Shown here piece by piece: positions 1 through 9,923 of a DNA stretch of 64,000 nt. The notes beneath the pieces were generated by a model. It had not been told where the DNA came from and made no database searches. It saw only the letters and a program-made list of their open reading frames with translations. The DNA is from Neovahlkampfia damariscottae (taxonomy: Eukaryota > Heterolobosea > Selenaionea > Neovahlkampfiida > Neovahlkampfiidae). The DNA lies in assembly GCA_016618085.1 (NCBI GenBank), contig JABLTG010000120.1:1-64000 (forward strand), read 5' to 3'. The translations under genes and the position numbers were made by a program. The number at the start of each line of letters is the position of its first letter. Positions within the stretch are counted from its first letter, which is position 1.

Positions 1-24
1 AAGTTCTTCTTTTTTGTTTAACAG

Positions 25-3000
25 TCATACAAATTACAAAATCAAATACGTTGAATTAGGAGAAACTGTAGATTGCACAATAGAAAAATGGAATTTGATT
101 TCATGTCCAATTTCAAAAAATTCAGCAGTTATTGCAAAATACATCACTTTACAACTTTCAAATGATGGTAAAAATTTCGAAACTTTGGACAAAAGGCTTT
201 ATTTGTTTACTCATAATATCAATAGTGAAAAGGCTGTCACAATATCATCTGAAACAATTTCTCCAAGTATTATTTCAAATTCAAATAGAACGGAGATTTC
301 TATTCCAATACATATTCCACTTGGTGTAGAGTTCCCCACAAATTTATGTCTTGTGAGATTCAAAGATCAACTGATAAATGAAATTAAAATCGAAAAAATT
401 GAAAATGGAAAGATTAAATCAGAAGCCCCTCACTTAGGTGAATACAATATAGTTTATCCAAGAACTTTGGAAGTTGATGTCTCTTTTGATGGTGGATCGG
501 AATTTTTTGGACAAATACAATCGATTGAATACACTGGATTTCAAGTATTGGATTTCAATCCGAAAACTTTTTTGTTCAATCAAACGACCATTTTTTCTTT
601 TGTCAATTTCCCAAATTTACATTTAGATGGTAGAAATATGTCAATGCAACTGAGATCAGATTCTGAAATTCTCAAATTCAATTGCAATACAAATATGACT
701 TCTTGTGTTGGATTTTCACATCCAAGTGCTTCAAAATACTCAATTGAATTGGTGGATGATTCAACAACAAGATACTTCATTCCTTTAACAATTGAAGAAA
801 TTACTGTACTTCCCCATCCTGTTGTTCAAATCCCAACAAAAAAGATTTCAAGAAACATGGAAAACATGATGTATTTAACTGGAAATGGTTTCAGTTCATT
901 CAATAATTCAATTAAAATCTACGGAGTTTTTGATGGAAAGAAAGTTGAAATATCAAATATTGAAGTATCAGATGATAGAATTGGTTTTATTTTCTCAAAA
1001 ATCAACAAACCTTCTCTTTTTAATCATAAAAGAAGCTTTGGAAATTCAATTCTAATTTCATTCAATGGAGGATTCAACTACTTTACAATTTCAAATCAAA
1101 TTCAATTGATTGATGATTTTACATTTGATTCAATAACTGTTGTCGAATCTAATTTCTTTGATACAACTTTTTCATTTCAAAATACGACTTTGCAATTGGC
1201 AGGAACAAATTTAGATACTTCAGCAATTGTGAAATTAGAAAGTGATTTCTTTGTTTATTCAAAGAAAATTGAAAATACAAAGACAGACAAAATGGAGTTC
1301 ATGGTTCCAGAATTTAAGTTTTATTCACCAAAAACTATTTCTTTCTCATTTCCTATCACAGCAACACTTAGTATTTCATTAAATGATGGAATTGATTTCA
1401 AAAAAAGGTCAATTACAATTGCTGATAAATTTGCGAATTTGTTTTTAGTTTCAATCGAACCTTCCATTGGAGAAAGAAAAACAATCAATCTCACAATGCA
1501 AGGAGCCAATCTAGATAATACTGTTTGTGAATTTCGGGATTCAAATTCATCATTATACTACTCAATTGAAATAATTCAAGCTGATGAACATGTAATATGT
1601 ACATTCTTTTATGAATCAAAATATGATCAAATCAATGAAATTTATTTGAATTTGAAGAATGGATTTAATGATAGCTCAGAAGCAATGACTTATTTCTTGA
1701 TTAAGAATCCTTCACCTCAAGAGATTATTCCTTCATCTGGAGATGCATCTGGAAATTATTCAGTCATTATTACAGGTATATTTGACACAAGATTTCATGA
1801 GATATTTTTGAAAATTGGAAATGTGTATGTTGGAGAGCCATGTAAAATCATGAGTTCAACAGCAGTCAGTTGTATGGTCATTGCAAATGCAGATGTTTCG
1901 ATTCCTTTTGATTTATCTTACAATAGACTTGATTGGTATTCAACAACTTCAAATTTCACTTTCATTCCTTGCAAACGAGGATTCGGGACTGAGTCCTATC
2001 AAGAAAAATGTGAACCATGTCCTTTGGGTCAATACAAAATAAATGATGGAATTGAAGTTTGTACAAATTGTCCTGTGAACACTTACACAGATAAATTGGC
2101 ATCAACAAATTGTTCTTCTTGTCCAATCAACATGAAATCACCTGGAAGTACAACTGGGCTTTCAAGTGTGAATCAATGCGTTTGTATTAACAATACAATG
2201 ATTCATCCAATAACAGGTGTTTGTATTGATTGTCCACAAGGTGCAATTTGTCATCCAGAAAACGTAACTCTTCCAAAATCACAAAAAGGATGGTGGTTTA
2301 GTAAACAAGATATCACAATATTCTATCAATGTTATCCAGTTGAAAGATGTTTACCGGATACTCCTGATAACTGTACACAAGGTTATGTCGGTTTGAGATG
2401 CGGAAGATGCCAAGATGGATACTATAAATCAAAATTGGTTTGCAAAAAATGTAATGATTCATATATCACAGCTTTAACTTTTGTTGCATTTTTAATAATA
2501 CTTGTGCTTATACTAGTTGTTGCAGGACTTTTTCTTGTTGTAACATCAACTCAATCATCAGAATTAGAATCACTTGATATTGTAGCTGCTTATTGGCAAA
2601 TCATTTCAACATTCAATACTTTAGATATCAATTGGCCAGCAACAGTTGGTATCACTTTATCTGTTGCATCAACATCAAATTTCAATTTTGACTTTTTGGC
2701 ACCAGAATGTCTTTTTAGAGTTATTGGATTGACTTATAATTATTATTTTCTTTATTTCACAAATATTTCATTGCCATTTATATTCATTATTGCAATTATT
2801 GGTTTTTATGTTGTCGCATTGATCAGATCATTTTTTGCATCAATGATAGGTTTTAAAATTGCAAAATGTTTGAAATTAAAATACAAAAGATCCTTTGAAA
2901 GTGATGATGATTCAGATGAAGAACAAATCACCAAAAAGTCAAAAATTGTTCAATTTCTTTTACGTCAATTTCGTTGGTTATTGAATCAATTGTTATTCAT

Positions 3001-3997
3001 TAGAAATCTTATTGTTTGGGGAATAAGACAGAAATCAAGTCAAAAAGATTTAAAAAGACTTTTTAGCAAAGTTATGGGCGCATGTTTATCTTTCATTGTT
3101 TTTTTCTATTTAAGAATCATGACTACTTCATTTGAAATCTTTGGGTGTGATTATCAACCAAATGGAATATACACATTAAAACAAAGTCCTGATATCAATT
3201 GTTTTGAAGGAATTTGGTTTTTGTTCTTACCAATGTCATTGATATCCATTTTGTTATTTGGTATTGGAGCTGTTATATATTTCACAATTTTAATTATCAA
3301 CTACAAGAAATTGGAAAAATCAGAAACATTCATTTTGATTAATGAATTCACATTGAAAAAGTTCAAAAGAAAATACTTCTTTTGGCAACTATTTGATTCT
3401 TTCAGAAAGTTATCCTTTTCAGTGATGACTGTATTTTTCAAACCTATGTTTTTGATCACCATTGGTATTGCAATCATTTTTTCGGGGATGTTACTTCATG
3501 TGAATTTTATACCTTACAAAAAGAAATTTCATAATATGATGCAATATTTTGTGTTGATGTCAACATTGATAACTCTATTTGCTGGTTTATTACTTTTTGT
3601 TGTTGATAATAATGCAAGAGCTGAAGTTGTTATTGACCCAGGATTGAAAACAGTATTAGGTGTTTCATTACCAATATTGACTGTTTTATTGATTATTGGA
3701 TCTAATGTTATCGTTCTTTTGATGTTCATTTATGATATTTATGTTCGAAGAAAAAAAACAAATAAACAGAAAAAGAGAAGAGAATTGAAACATCAAAAGG
3801 AATTGGAAAAAGAAGAAAAAGTATCAAATATAATTGACGAATTACATGGAAGACATATGGAATCAAAAGAATTTGTTCCTTGGGAAACAGAACTTGATTT
3901 TCAGTTTACTGTTAATTTCAATCAACAATCAGAAGAAGATGATGATTCAAAATCAATGAATGAAATTATTTCAAATTTGTTTTCTTTAGAAGAGTAG
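25..3997 (+). CDS. IPT/TIG, Cys-rich, multi-transmembrane surface protein (5' end outside window)
   Basis: A long open frame enters from the left edge. The T-rich stretch ending in AG at 23-24 looks like an intron acceptor, so the exon begins near 25 and the start codon lies outside the window. The first ~640 residues are beta-rich and low in Cys with IPT/TIG-like repeats. Residues ~654-735 are an ephrin-receptor-like GCC2/GCC3 Cys-rich segment (motifs CEPCPLGQY, CTNCPVNTY, CSSCP). At least seven hydrophobic segments follow from ~815 to ~1244, then a charged tail. This architecture is typical of large cell-surface or sensory proteins in protists. The ligand and role are unknown. Coding-looking sequence continues past the TAG (see next entry), so the true C-terminus is uncertain. 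Confidence 0.85.
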
Positions 3998-4285
3998 CGA
4001 AAAAAGGAGAATTAATTAGAAAAGCATCTTCGAAATTTCTTGGAAACGAAGATGGAAAAAAGAACAAATCTTTGTTCAAATCATCTAAAATGCAGAAAAC
4101 TCCAAATGGTTTTTATATTCGAAGTGAACAGTTATATTCTTAAATAGTGTTGATCGGTTCAAAGAAAAAAAACGAAGGGATGCAATTAAACTTGAAGAAT
4201 ACAGAAAGATGTCAGTTGAGTTTCCCACAGAAGAAAAATTTGTTTTATTTAACAAGAAGTATCCTACCCAAATAATATTTTAAAA
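3998..4285 (+). other. Coding-like tail downstream of the surface-protein stop, in shifted frames
   Basis: Immediately after the TAG at 3995-3997, the -1 frame reads RVAKKGELIRKASSKF and continues to a TAA near 4141. A third frame then reads VDRFKEKKRRDAIKLEEYRK and FPTEEKFVLFNKKYP up to about 4283. Both stretches have the charged, Lys/Glu-rich composition and codon use of the preceding cytoplasmic tail. No GT-AG intron of normal length joins the frames. Likely a continuation of the same protein interrupted by single-base errors or real frameshifts. Confidence 0.45.
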
Positions 4286-4373
4286 TTTCTTTTGGGTATA
4301 ATAATAATACTGGTGAGGAACAACCAATTAAAAGTAAAAGGATTTGGATTCAAAAAAATGATTTTATTTTTTT

Positions 4374-4967
4374 TTAAATATTTGAATATCCATTTTCATT
4401 TGTTTCAGTTGGATTTTGTTGAACATATTGATCAGTTTGTTGATAAGTATCTTGTTGTTGATAACTTTGTTGTGGTTGTTGTTCTTGTGGAATAGTACCT
4501 GAATACATTTGAGGTTGTTGTTGGTATTGTTGTTGTGGTTGTTGATATTGTTGAGTTTGATATTGTTGTGGTTGTTGTTGATAAGGTTGTTGAGGTTGTC
4601 CATTAACCATTGTTGGATTTGAAAATCCAAACGGTTGTGGTGCAGAATCTGATTCTTGAATACATTTGATTGACCAGAAAATACCATAAATCCAAGCAAT
4701 GAGATTGAAAATAAGAACAAATGGAAAAAGTAATCCTGCGATTCCAAAAGTTACAACTGAAAGGAGCGTAAGGACAAGATAAGCACATACAGGAATAACA
4801 ATATTCAAACAAACTGTTATGATTCCAGTGGTAATGGAATCTTGATGTCTTGGGTTTGCTGAAACTCCACATACAATATTTCCTATACCTGGAAAAAAAA
4901 GGTTTAAGATTAATCCAATGATAGCAATGTTTTTTTCGACTCTAGGTACACCTAACCAACTGACCAT
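4374..4967 (-). CDS. SPEC3/Stum-like small membrane protein with Gln-rich tail
   Basis: Intronless frame of 197 residues starting at ATG 4967. The first ~110 residues hold three or four hydrophobic helices, including a LNLFFPGIGNIVCGV motif resembling the N-x-x-x-PGxGTI signature of the SPEC3/Stum family (known in animals as membrane proteins, one linked to mechanosensing). From ~120 the protein is a low-complexity Q/P/Y tail, probably cytoplasmic and disordered. CCAATCA-type sequence lies about 35 nt upstream. The family call rests on one motif plus topology, so it is tentative. Confidence 0.7.
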   Translation of the reverse strand: MVSWLGVPRVEKNIAIIGLILNLFFPGIGNIVCGVSANPRHQDSITTGIITVCLNIVIPVCAYLVLTLLSVVTFGIAGLLFPFVLIFNLIAWIYGIFWSIKCIQESDSAPQPFGFSNPTMVNGQPQQPYQQQPQQYQTQQYQQPQQQYQQQPQMYSGTIPQEQQPQQSYQQQDTYQQTDQYVQQNPTETNENGYSNI

Positions 4968-5125
4968 TTTTTCTTTTTTTTCAAATTGATTGAAAGGATT
5001 GATTGGTTCATAATTGACCAGTAATAATATCCCTCAGTTTCCAAATTGTTTTTGGAAGAAATAGAAAGTTATAACACCTGAAGTAAACATGCAAAATTAT
5101 TCATTTTTTGTACTTTTGAAATTGT

Positions 5126-5130
5126 CCAAT
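5126..5130 (+). promoter_or_regulatory. CCAAT element of the first LRR gene
   Basis: CCAATCA begins at 5126 and ends about 10 nt before the ATG at 5142. It is one of many similarly placed elements in this window. Confidence 0.5.
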
Positions 5131-5141
5131 CAAAATTGTGG

Positions 5142-6472
5142 ATGAAGAAAAAGAGAAAACAGAGCCCATTATTTGAATCTCAACCAACTGAAAAAAAACT
5201 TGATTTAAGTGGTAATGAAGAAATATATTAAACAAAAAGATCATGGTTTGGGTGAATATGTCCAAAAACCATTTCGTAAATTTTGTGAAAGGATGCAAAC
5301 AAACGGACATGTTGAAAGTATTGACTTGGAATGTAAAAACTAAAAAAATTTAAATTGAATTTAAATTAGCAAATGGAATTGGTATGAGACCTACAGTGAA
5401 TTGGTTTTCTGAATTATTAAAAAAAAACAATCATTTGAAGGAGTTGAACCTTGGACGTTTGTTTTTTTCTTTTTTTTTTAAATGTTTTATCAAGGAAATG
5501 GATTCAATACTATTACTTGGAAGATATTAATGGAAGGTTTAACTGAAAATGAATCAATTGAAAAGTTGGATTTTTCTCAAAATGGAATTACAACGAAACA
5601 AACTGAAATTTTCAAAGAATATCTTTCATCAACAAAAACTCTCAGAGTACTTTCTTTATCAAGTAACTTCATTTTTTAACTGATTTAAAGGAAATTACAT
5701 TCAAACAAAAGGATTTTTAATTTTCTCAAAATACAAAATACCAACCCTTGAAGAGCTCTATCTGGATCGTAAAAATGAATTTTATTTTGATTTTATTTTT
5801 AGAAAATGAATTGCAGGATGATGGTTGTTTTCATTTTTCAACTTTATTTGATAATTTACCTTCATTGAAAATTTTGAGTATTTCAGGTGTGAATTTCTCA
5901 GCAAATTTTAATTATTTTTTTAAGGAAATGAAATAGCAGATGCATCATGTAAATATTTACTGGAAAATTTCGATAAAATGAAAAATTTGACTCATCTGGA
6001 TGTATCAAATAATTTGATTGGTGAAACAGGAATTGAATTTTTAAAACAACTCATGAAAAAAAATGAAAATTTGAAAATTAACTTTGAAAATAATACACCT
6101 GATGAAGTTGTTTCCGAAAAAAAAAGAAAATTTGAAGAAGAAAAATCAGAACAATCACCCAAAGTAATTTTAGTGAAAAATAATGAACCAGTTCTCCCAA
6201 AAAATGAAACAGAAAAACCTTCAGTTTCATTTGAAAATTCTAAGGTGTCATTCATGCCAAAAGATCCTGAGAATTGGTTGATCAAAAAAAATGAACCATT
6301 TATTTCATCCAACATTCCCCAATCAAAACCTATTTGGGGTGAAATGAGAAGCGGAAAAAGAAAAAAAATTCAATCTGATAGCGAAGAAGATGAAGATAGT
6401 CTATTTCTATCTAAACCTAAAAATGATGGAAATGATGATTTCTTGTCAAAAGGTTTTTTGAATTTGAAATAA
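5142..6472 (+). CDS. Leucine-rich-repeat protein, seven exons, introns in register with repeats
   Basis: Start ATG 5142. Six GT-AG introns at 5212-5239, 5333-5369, 5457-5494, 5663-5690, 5769-5802 and 5887-5924 give a 375-residue product. Residues ~25-240 are RNI-type LRRs (SIDLESNGI, ELNLGRNGF, LSLSRNYIQ, HLDVSNNLIG). Each intron is phase 1 and falls at the same place, one base into the codon before the conserved Asn of the repeat. The C-terminal ~130 residues are charged and Ser/Lys-rich with an acidic patch (SDSEEDED) and GKRKK, hinting at nuclear localisation. The 3' end overlaps the convergent actin-related gene by 27 coding bases. Probably a protein-interaction scaffold. Confidence 0.85.
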
Positions 6473-7516
6473 ATTTCCAATTTCTTCGTAGTTTGATTTT
6501 GATTCTGCAATAATTTTTTGGTAATTTGGGAGACATCCAATGATTGAACCACCCATCCATGTCAGTATTTTTCTTTCCTCTTTTGAAAATTCTATGAAAT
6601 TGATTGTGCAATTTGGGAATAATTTTTCAAGCTCCAATGATAATCGTTTTTCTAACCCATCAAAACAACAATTTCCACCTGATAAGACCATATTATTTAA
6701 CATTAATTTTTGGTGTTTTTCATCTATTATTGTCATAATTGAATCTGAAATTATTTGATGAATACCATTTGAATGTAAATCGTTCAAATGAGGTTGAAAT
6801 AGTAATTCTGTTGCCATGAATCTCTCAGATCCAGTAGACACTTTTATTTCGTCAGATAATTCAAATATTTCTTCTGAAAAAATATCACTTTTCAATTCAT
6901 CATTGTTGATTGATATTTCACATAAATTTTCTTTCATCATTTCAACTTGATTTCTGGATTTTCCTGTCAAAGAAATCAAATAATCGGTGATATCACAACC
7001 ACCAAAATTCTCCACAGACAAAGTAGAGTCGATTATATTTCCTGCATGAGATCCTTGACAATAAGAAATTCCATAACCAGAATCCAAAACAAAAGAACTT
7101 TTTGTTCCAGCAGAATATCCAACTAAATTTCCAGAATTTTCAGATAAAAAACCTTTAACATTGAAAGTTTCGAACATTATTTCTTGTACTTTTGAATTTT
7201 GTATTTTCGATGCAATCGGAGATTTTGAAAATATTACTGGACATTCAAAAGAATTTTGGTTCAATTTTTCAAATGAAAGTGATATAAGTGACTCATAGTC
7301 ATTCCAATTATGTATTACACCTCTTTTTATCGGATAATCTACATCCAGAAAGTCTGAATTCATTTGATTCATTTTATTGATGTATTTACTGTTCTGTTTG
7401 TTCTTTAAAAATGAAGGAATAATTGCAAAAGGTTTTTCTTCTCCTGATATACCTATTTTTGAGCTTGAAGATCCAATATCAAATACCAAACAATTGTCTT
7501 CTTCCTCGATGAACAT
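6446..7516 (-). CDS. Divergent actin-related protein
   Basis: Intronless, 356 residues, ATG 7516 and TGA at 6446-6448. The actin fold is recognisable from the phosphate-1 region CLVFDIGSSSSKIG, a phosphate-2-like FVLDSGYGIS, the middle segment ENFGGCDITDYL, and MVLSGGNCCFDG followed by the C-terminal TWMGGSI motif. Length is near that of actin (375) without the large insertions of nuclear Arps. It is too divergent to assign an Arp class. The last nine codons overlap the LRR gene on the other strand. An ATTGG sits about 18 nt upstream of the start. Confidence 0.85.
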   Translation of the reverse strand: MFIEEEDNCLVFDIGSSSSKIGISGEEKPFAIIPSFLKNKQNSKYINKMNQMNSDFLDVDYPIKRGVIHNWNDYESLISLSFEKLNQNSFECPVIFSKSPIASKIQNSKVQEIMFETFNVKGFLSENSGNLVGYSAGTKSSFVLDSGYGISYCQGSHAGNIIDSTLSVENFGGCDITDYLISLTGKSRNQVEMMKENLCEISINNDELKSDIFSEEIFELSDEIKVSTGSERFMATELLFQPHLNDLHSNGIHQIISDSIMTIIDEKHQKLMLNNMVLSGGNCCFDGLEKRLSLELEKLFPNCTINFIEFSKEERKILTWMGGSIIGCLPNYQKIIAESKSNYEEIGNLFQIQKTF

Positions 7517-7533
7517 TTTTAAAAAATAAATTG

Positions 7534-7538
7534 ATTGG
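7534..7538 (-). promoter_or_regulatory. CCAAT element of the actin-related gene
   Basis: The plus strand reads ATTGG here, which is CCAATCAAT in gene orientation, about 18 nt before the ATG at 7516. Confidence 0.45.
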
Positions 7539-7582
7539 AGGAAACAAAGAAAAACTGTCTTTACAATTCAAATTTGATTTTA

Positions 7583-8631
7583 TTATTCATTTTTTACTTC
7601 TTGCTTCACTGATGTTTCAGAATATTCCTGTGTTGATTTTTGTGAGTCAATTTTATTTTCTACATTTCCTACTGAAGAATCTGCTTTTTCCTTTTTCACA
7701 GATGTTTCTTCAACTTGTTCTTTTTTCATTTTATTTTCAAGGTAATTCAAGAAATTCAAATTTGGAGCTCCTCTATTTGGTGAAGGTGAAATAATTGAAT
7801 CAAGTGATTCAAGAGACTGCGAATTATAATTTTGAGAATTTAATTCTGAACAACTTTGTGAATTTGATTGTGATAAACTATTTGAATCCTGTGATAGTTG
7901 AGAATTAAAATAAGATAGATAATCTTGTGAAGACAAAAAATCATTTGGAGAAGCAAGTACATTTTGTGAACCATTATGAAAAGGTGATGAATCTAAACTT
8001 GAAATCTTTTTAGGTATTTTAGAACTCTTTTCAATTTTTGTCATTCTTCCTGCAGATTTTGGTGTATTTGGTGTAGTTGGAGTTTTTGGTGAATTTGGTT
8101 CAAGTCTTTTATTTTTTGTTTTTTTATCTTTCATATTTCTTATCACTTCCAAAATTGAATCTTGTGTTAATTCATCATCTATTTGAAATAATTTAAAAAT
8201 ACTTTCAACAAGTTCAAGATGTGTTTTTGAAGATATAAAAGTGTTTGTATCATTCATATCATAATATTGAAATTCATTTGGTTCTTCTATATAAGCGAAA
8301 CAAAGTCCTAAAATTTTTTAATTTTTTAATTTTTTTTTTTACCTGCTCCATGTTTACAAGATGTATCATAAGCAGTTCCTGCTCTTTTTGTTTTTGTTCT
8401 TAAAAAAGGACATGAACAGGTAAATCTACAACTTGTTATACCTAATTCTTTTGTAATGTGAATTTCAACTTTATAACAGCCTAATGTTCCATCTGTTTCT
8501 GCTTTGATAAGAAGTTTATCATTTTTTTTGATAACAGTTGGTGTTTTCCATTGTACAGCTGAGTTATATTCATGATATTTTTGATCTAAATTTTTACAGT
8601 AGTCTGTGGTTATTCCAAAAGGGTTATTCAT
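7583..8631 (-). CDS. SWIM-type zinc-finger protein
   Basis: Two exons (8343-8631 and 7583-8307) joined across a 35-nt AT-only intron give 337 residues from ATG 8631. The N-terminal ~105 residues end in C-x-C...C-x-H (CSCPFLRTKTKR then TSCKHGAG), the SWIM zinc-binding signature known for DNA or protein binding. The rest is low-complexity Ser/Asn/Gln-rich sequence with TP repeats (PKTPTTPNTPKSAG), suggesting a phosphorylated disordered tail. Possibly a nuclear regulator; partners unknown. Confidence 0.75.
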
Positions 8632-9042
8632 TTGAGTTTGGAAAAAAAAAATTGATTGATCAATTCTATTCAAATTTTTTTTCCTTGTAAGAAGTCTAAA
8701 TAAACCTAAAAATGAATTAAAACCAATCTTTTCAATAGTTCCTCTAAGAAAATCGTCTATTTCCTTTCATGGAGATAAATCGATTGGCACAATCTCCACC
8801 GAAATGGGAAAGAGAACAATAAATCTAGTAGATACAATAGATCTACTGAAAATAAAAAAATAACAGATAATTATTGGTTATCTAGGCTTCGGCTAATTAT
8901 CCATCCAATCGGACTTTTTCTGTTCTAAGAATAGCCACATAAAATCAACCTAGGGTATAATGTGAAAATTGATTGTTTTAATGAGAATAAGAGTGTGAAA
9001 ATGAATAAATAAAAAATAAGTATATTTTTTTATTGTAGTACA
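8632..9042. other. Intergenic stretch with several short hairpins; possible structured RNA
   Basis: No open frame is supported here. Between about 8769 and 8960 there are three stem-loops in a row: GGAGAT/ATCTCC, GTAGAT/ATCTAC, and a stem capped by GGCTTCGGC, a UUCG-type tetraloop. This part is more GC-rich than its surroundings. I could not match it to U1, U2, U4, U5, U6, SRP or RNase P RNAs. It may be a small non-coding RNA, or only the shared 5' flank of the SWIM gene. Confidence 0.25.
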
Positions 9043-9576
9043 TTACATTTGAGTTTTTCCTTCTGTTCTAAGTCTAAGCTCATATTTCTGAAGAATGAAT
9101 TTAAAAAATAAAATTAGAACTTACTTGAGCATGTGAAATAACCTGGTTTGGGTCTCTTGTTTTTACAAACTCTCTTGAAATACGTGTCCATTTTCTACCA
9201 ATTTCTTTCAAACCTTTGAGAAATGCTTCATGTTCTTCGTCAGACCATAGTCCTTCTTTTTAATTTAGGTTTTTATTGTTTTAAACTTACTGTTGTACAA
9301 ATTTGAGTCACTGTTGTATCGATCTGGAAGAAGTAAGAATGGTGCTGCCTTTGATTCTTTTTGATAGTTTTGTTGGTATATCTTTGGATTGTACATTTCT
9401 TGAACGTTTTGATTCATGTTGAAGCCACTTTGATAGCTACTTGTAGTTTGTTGAGGAACTTCATTTGTTTCCATGTAGAACTGTTGTTGTATGCAATGAA
9501 AAGCAGGAAACTGTGGTCTAAGAAATGGTTCAGGTTCGATTTTGATTTGTGGTTCTATCGGAGTTGGTTTGAGCAT
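9043..9576 (-). CDS. SHAQKY-class Myb-like DNA-binding protein
   Basis: Three exons (9291-9576, 9125-9255, 9043-9087) with introns of 35 and 37 nt give 153 residues from ATG 9576. The N-terminal ~95 residues are Gln/Pro-rich. The C-terminus is a single Myb repeat: GLWSDEEHEAFLKGL, then GRKWTRIS and SHAQKYELRLR. The second intron splits the motif exactly after SHAQ, and the 15-codon last exon completes it. Such one-repeat Mybs are transcription factors in plants and amoebae; the target is unknown. Confidence 0.85.
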
Positions 9577-9731
9577 CTTGAGTGATTCGTAGGAGTTTAG
9601 TTACAGTTGATAGATGCTGATGATTGGTTGATTTTATTATTCCTGGAGTCTTCAAATTGAAAACCCAATATAATCGAATAAATTGAAAAAAATATTCAAA
9701 ATTAAACCAAAACTCTTTCAACTAGACTATT

Positions 9732-9923
9732 TTGAGACCACCAATCACATTAAAATGTCCAAAAAAAGATAAAGTTCAATTGAACATTCCAAAACTGATT
9801 CCAAATGTTGCTTTTTGGAGCAGTAATGTACCAAATTTGGAAGGTCGAATAAACATTTTTGCTCTTGCCATTGTTGGAGGTGGACAAAATTGGTGCTCGA
9901 CCATTAGTAGATTTATTCAATAA
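9732..9923 (+). pseudogene. Short orphan frame without ATG, possible gene relic
   Basis: A 63-codon frame opens at TTG and reads NIPKLIPNVAFWSSNVP and INIFALAIVGGGQNW before TAA at 9921-9923. It has a protein-like look but no in-frame ATG. A nearby ATG at 9753 gives only a five-codon peptide. It overlaps the 3' end of the PhyH gene by 7 nt. A CCAATCA lies at about 9743. It may be a relic, a missed exon, or chance. Confidence 0.2.

Noticed and set aside
3911-3989. A 79-nt GT-AG intron that would bypass the TAG of the surface protein
   Set aside because: It is twice the usual intron length, removes coding-like acidic sequence, and lands in the wrong frame.
4364-4747. Asn-rich reverse frame of 127 codons
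   Set aside because: It is the shifted-frame shadow of the Gln-rich tail of the SPEC3-like gene.
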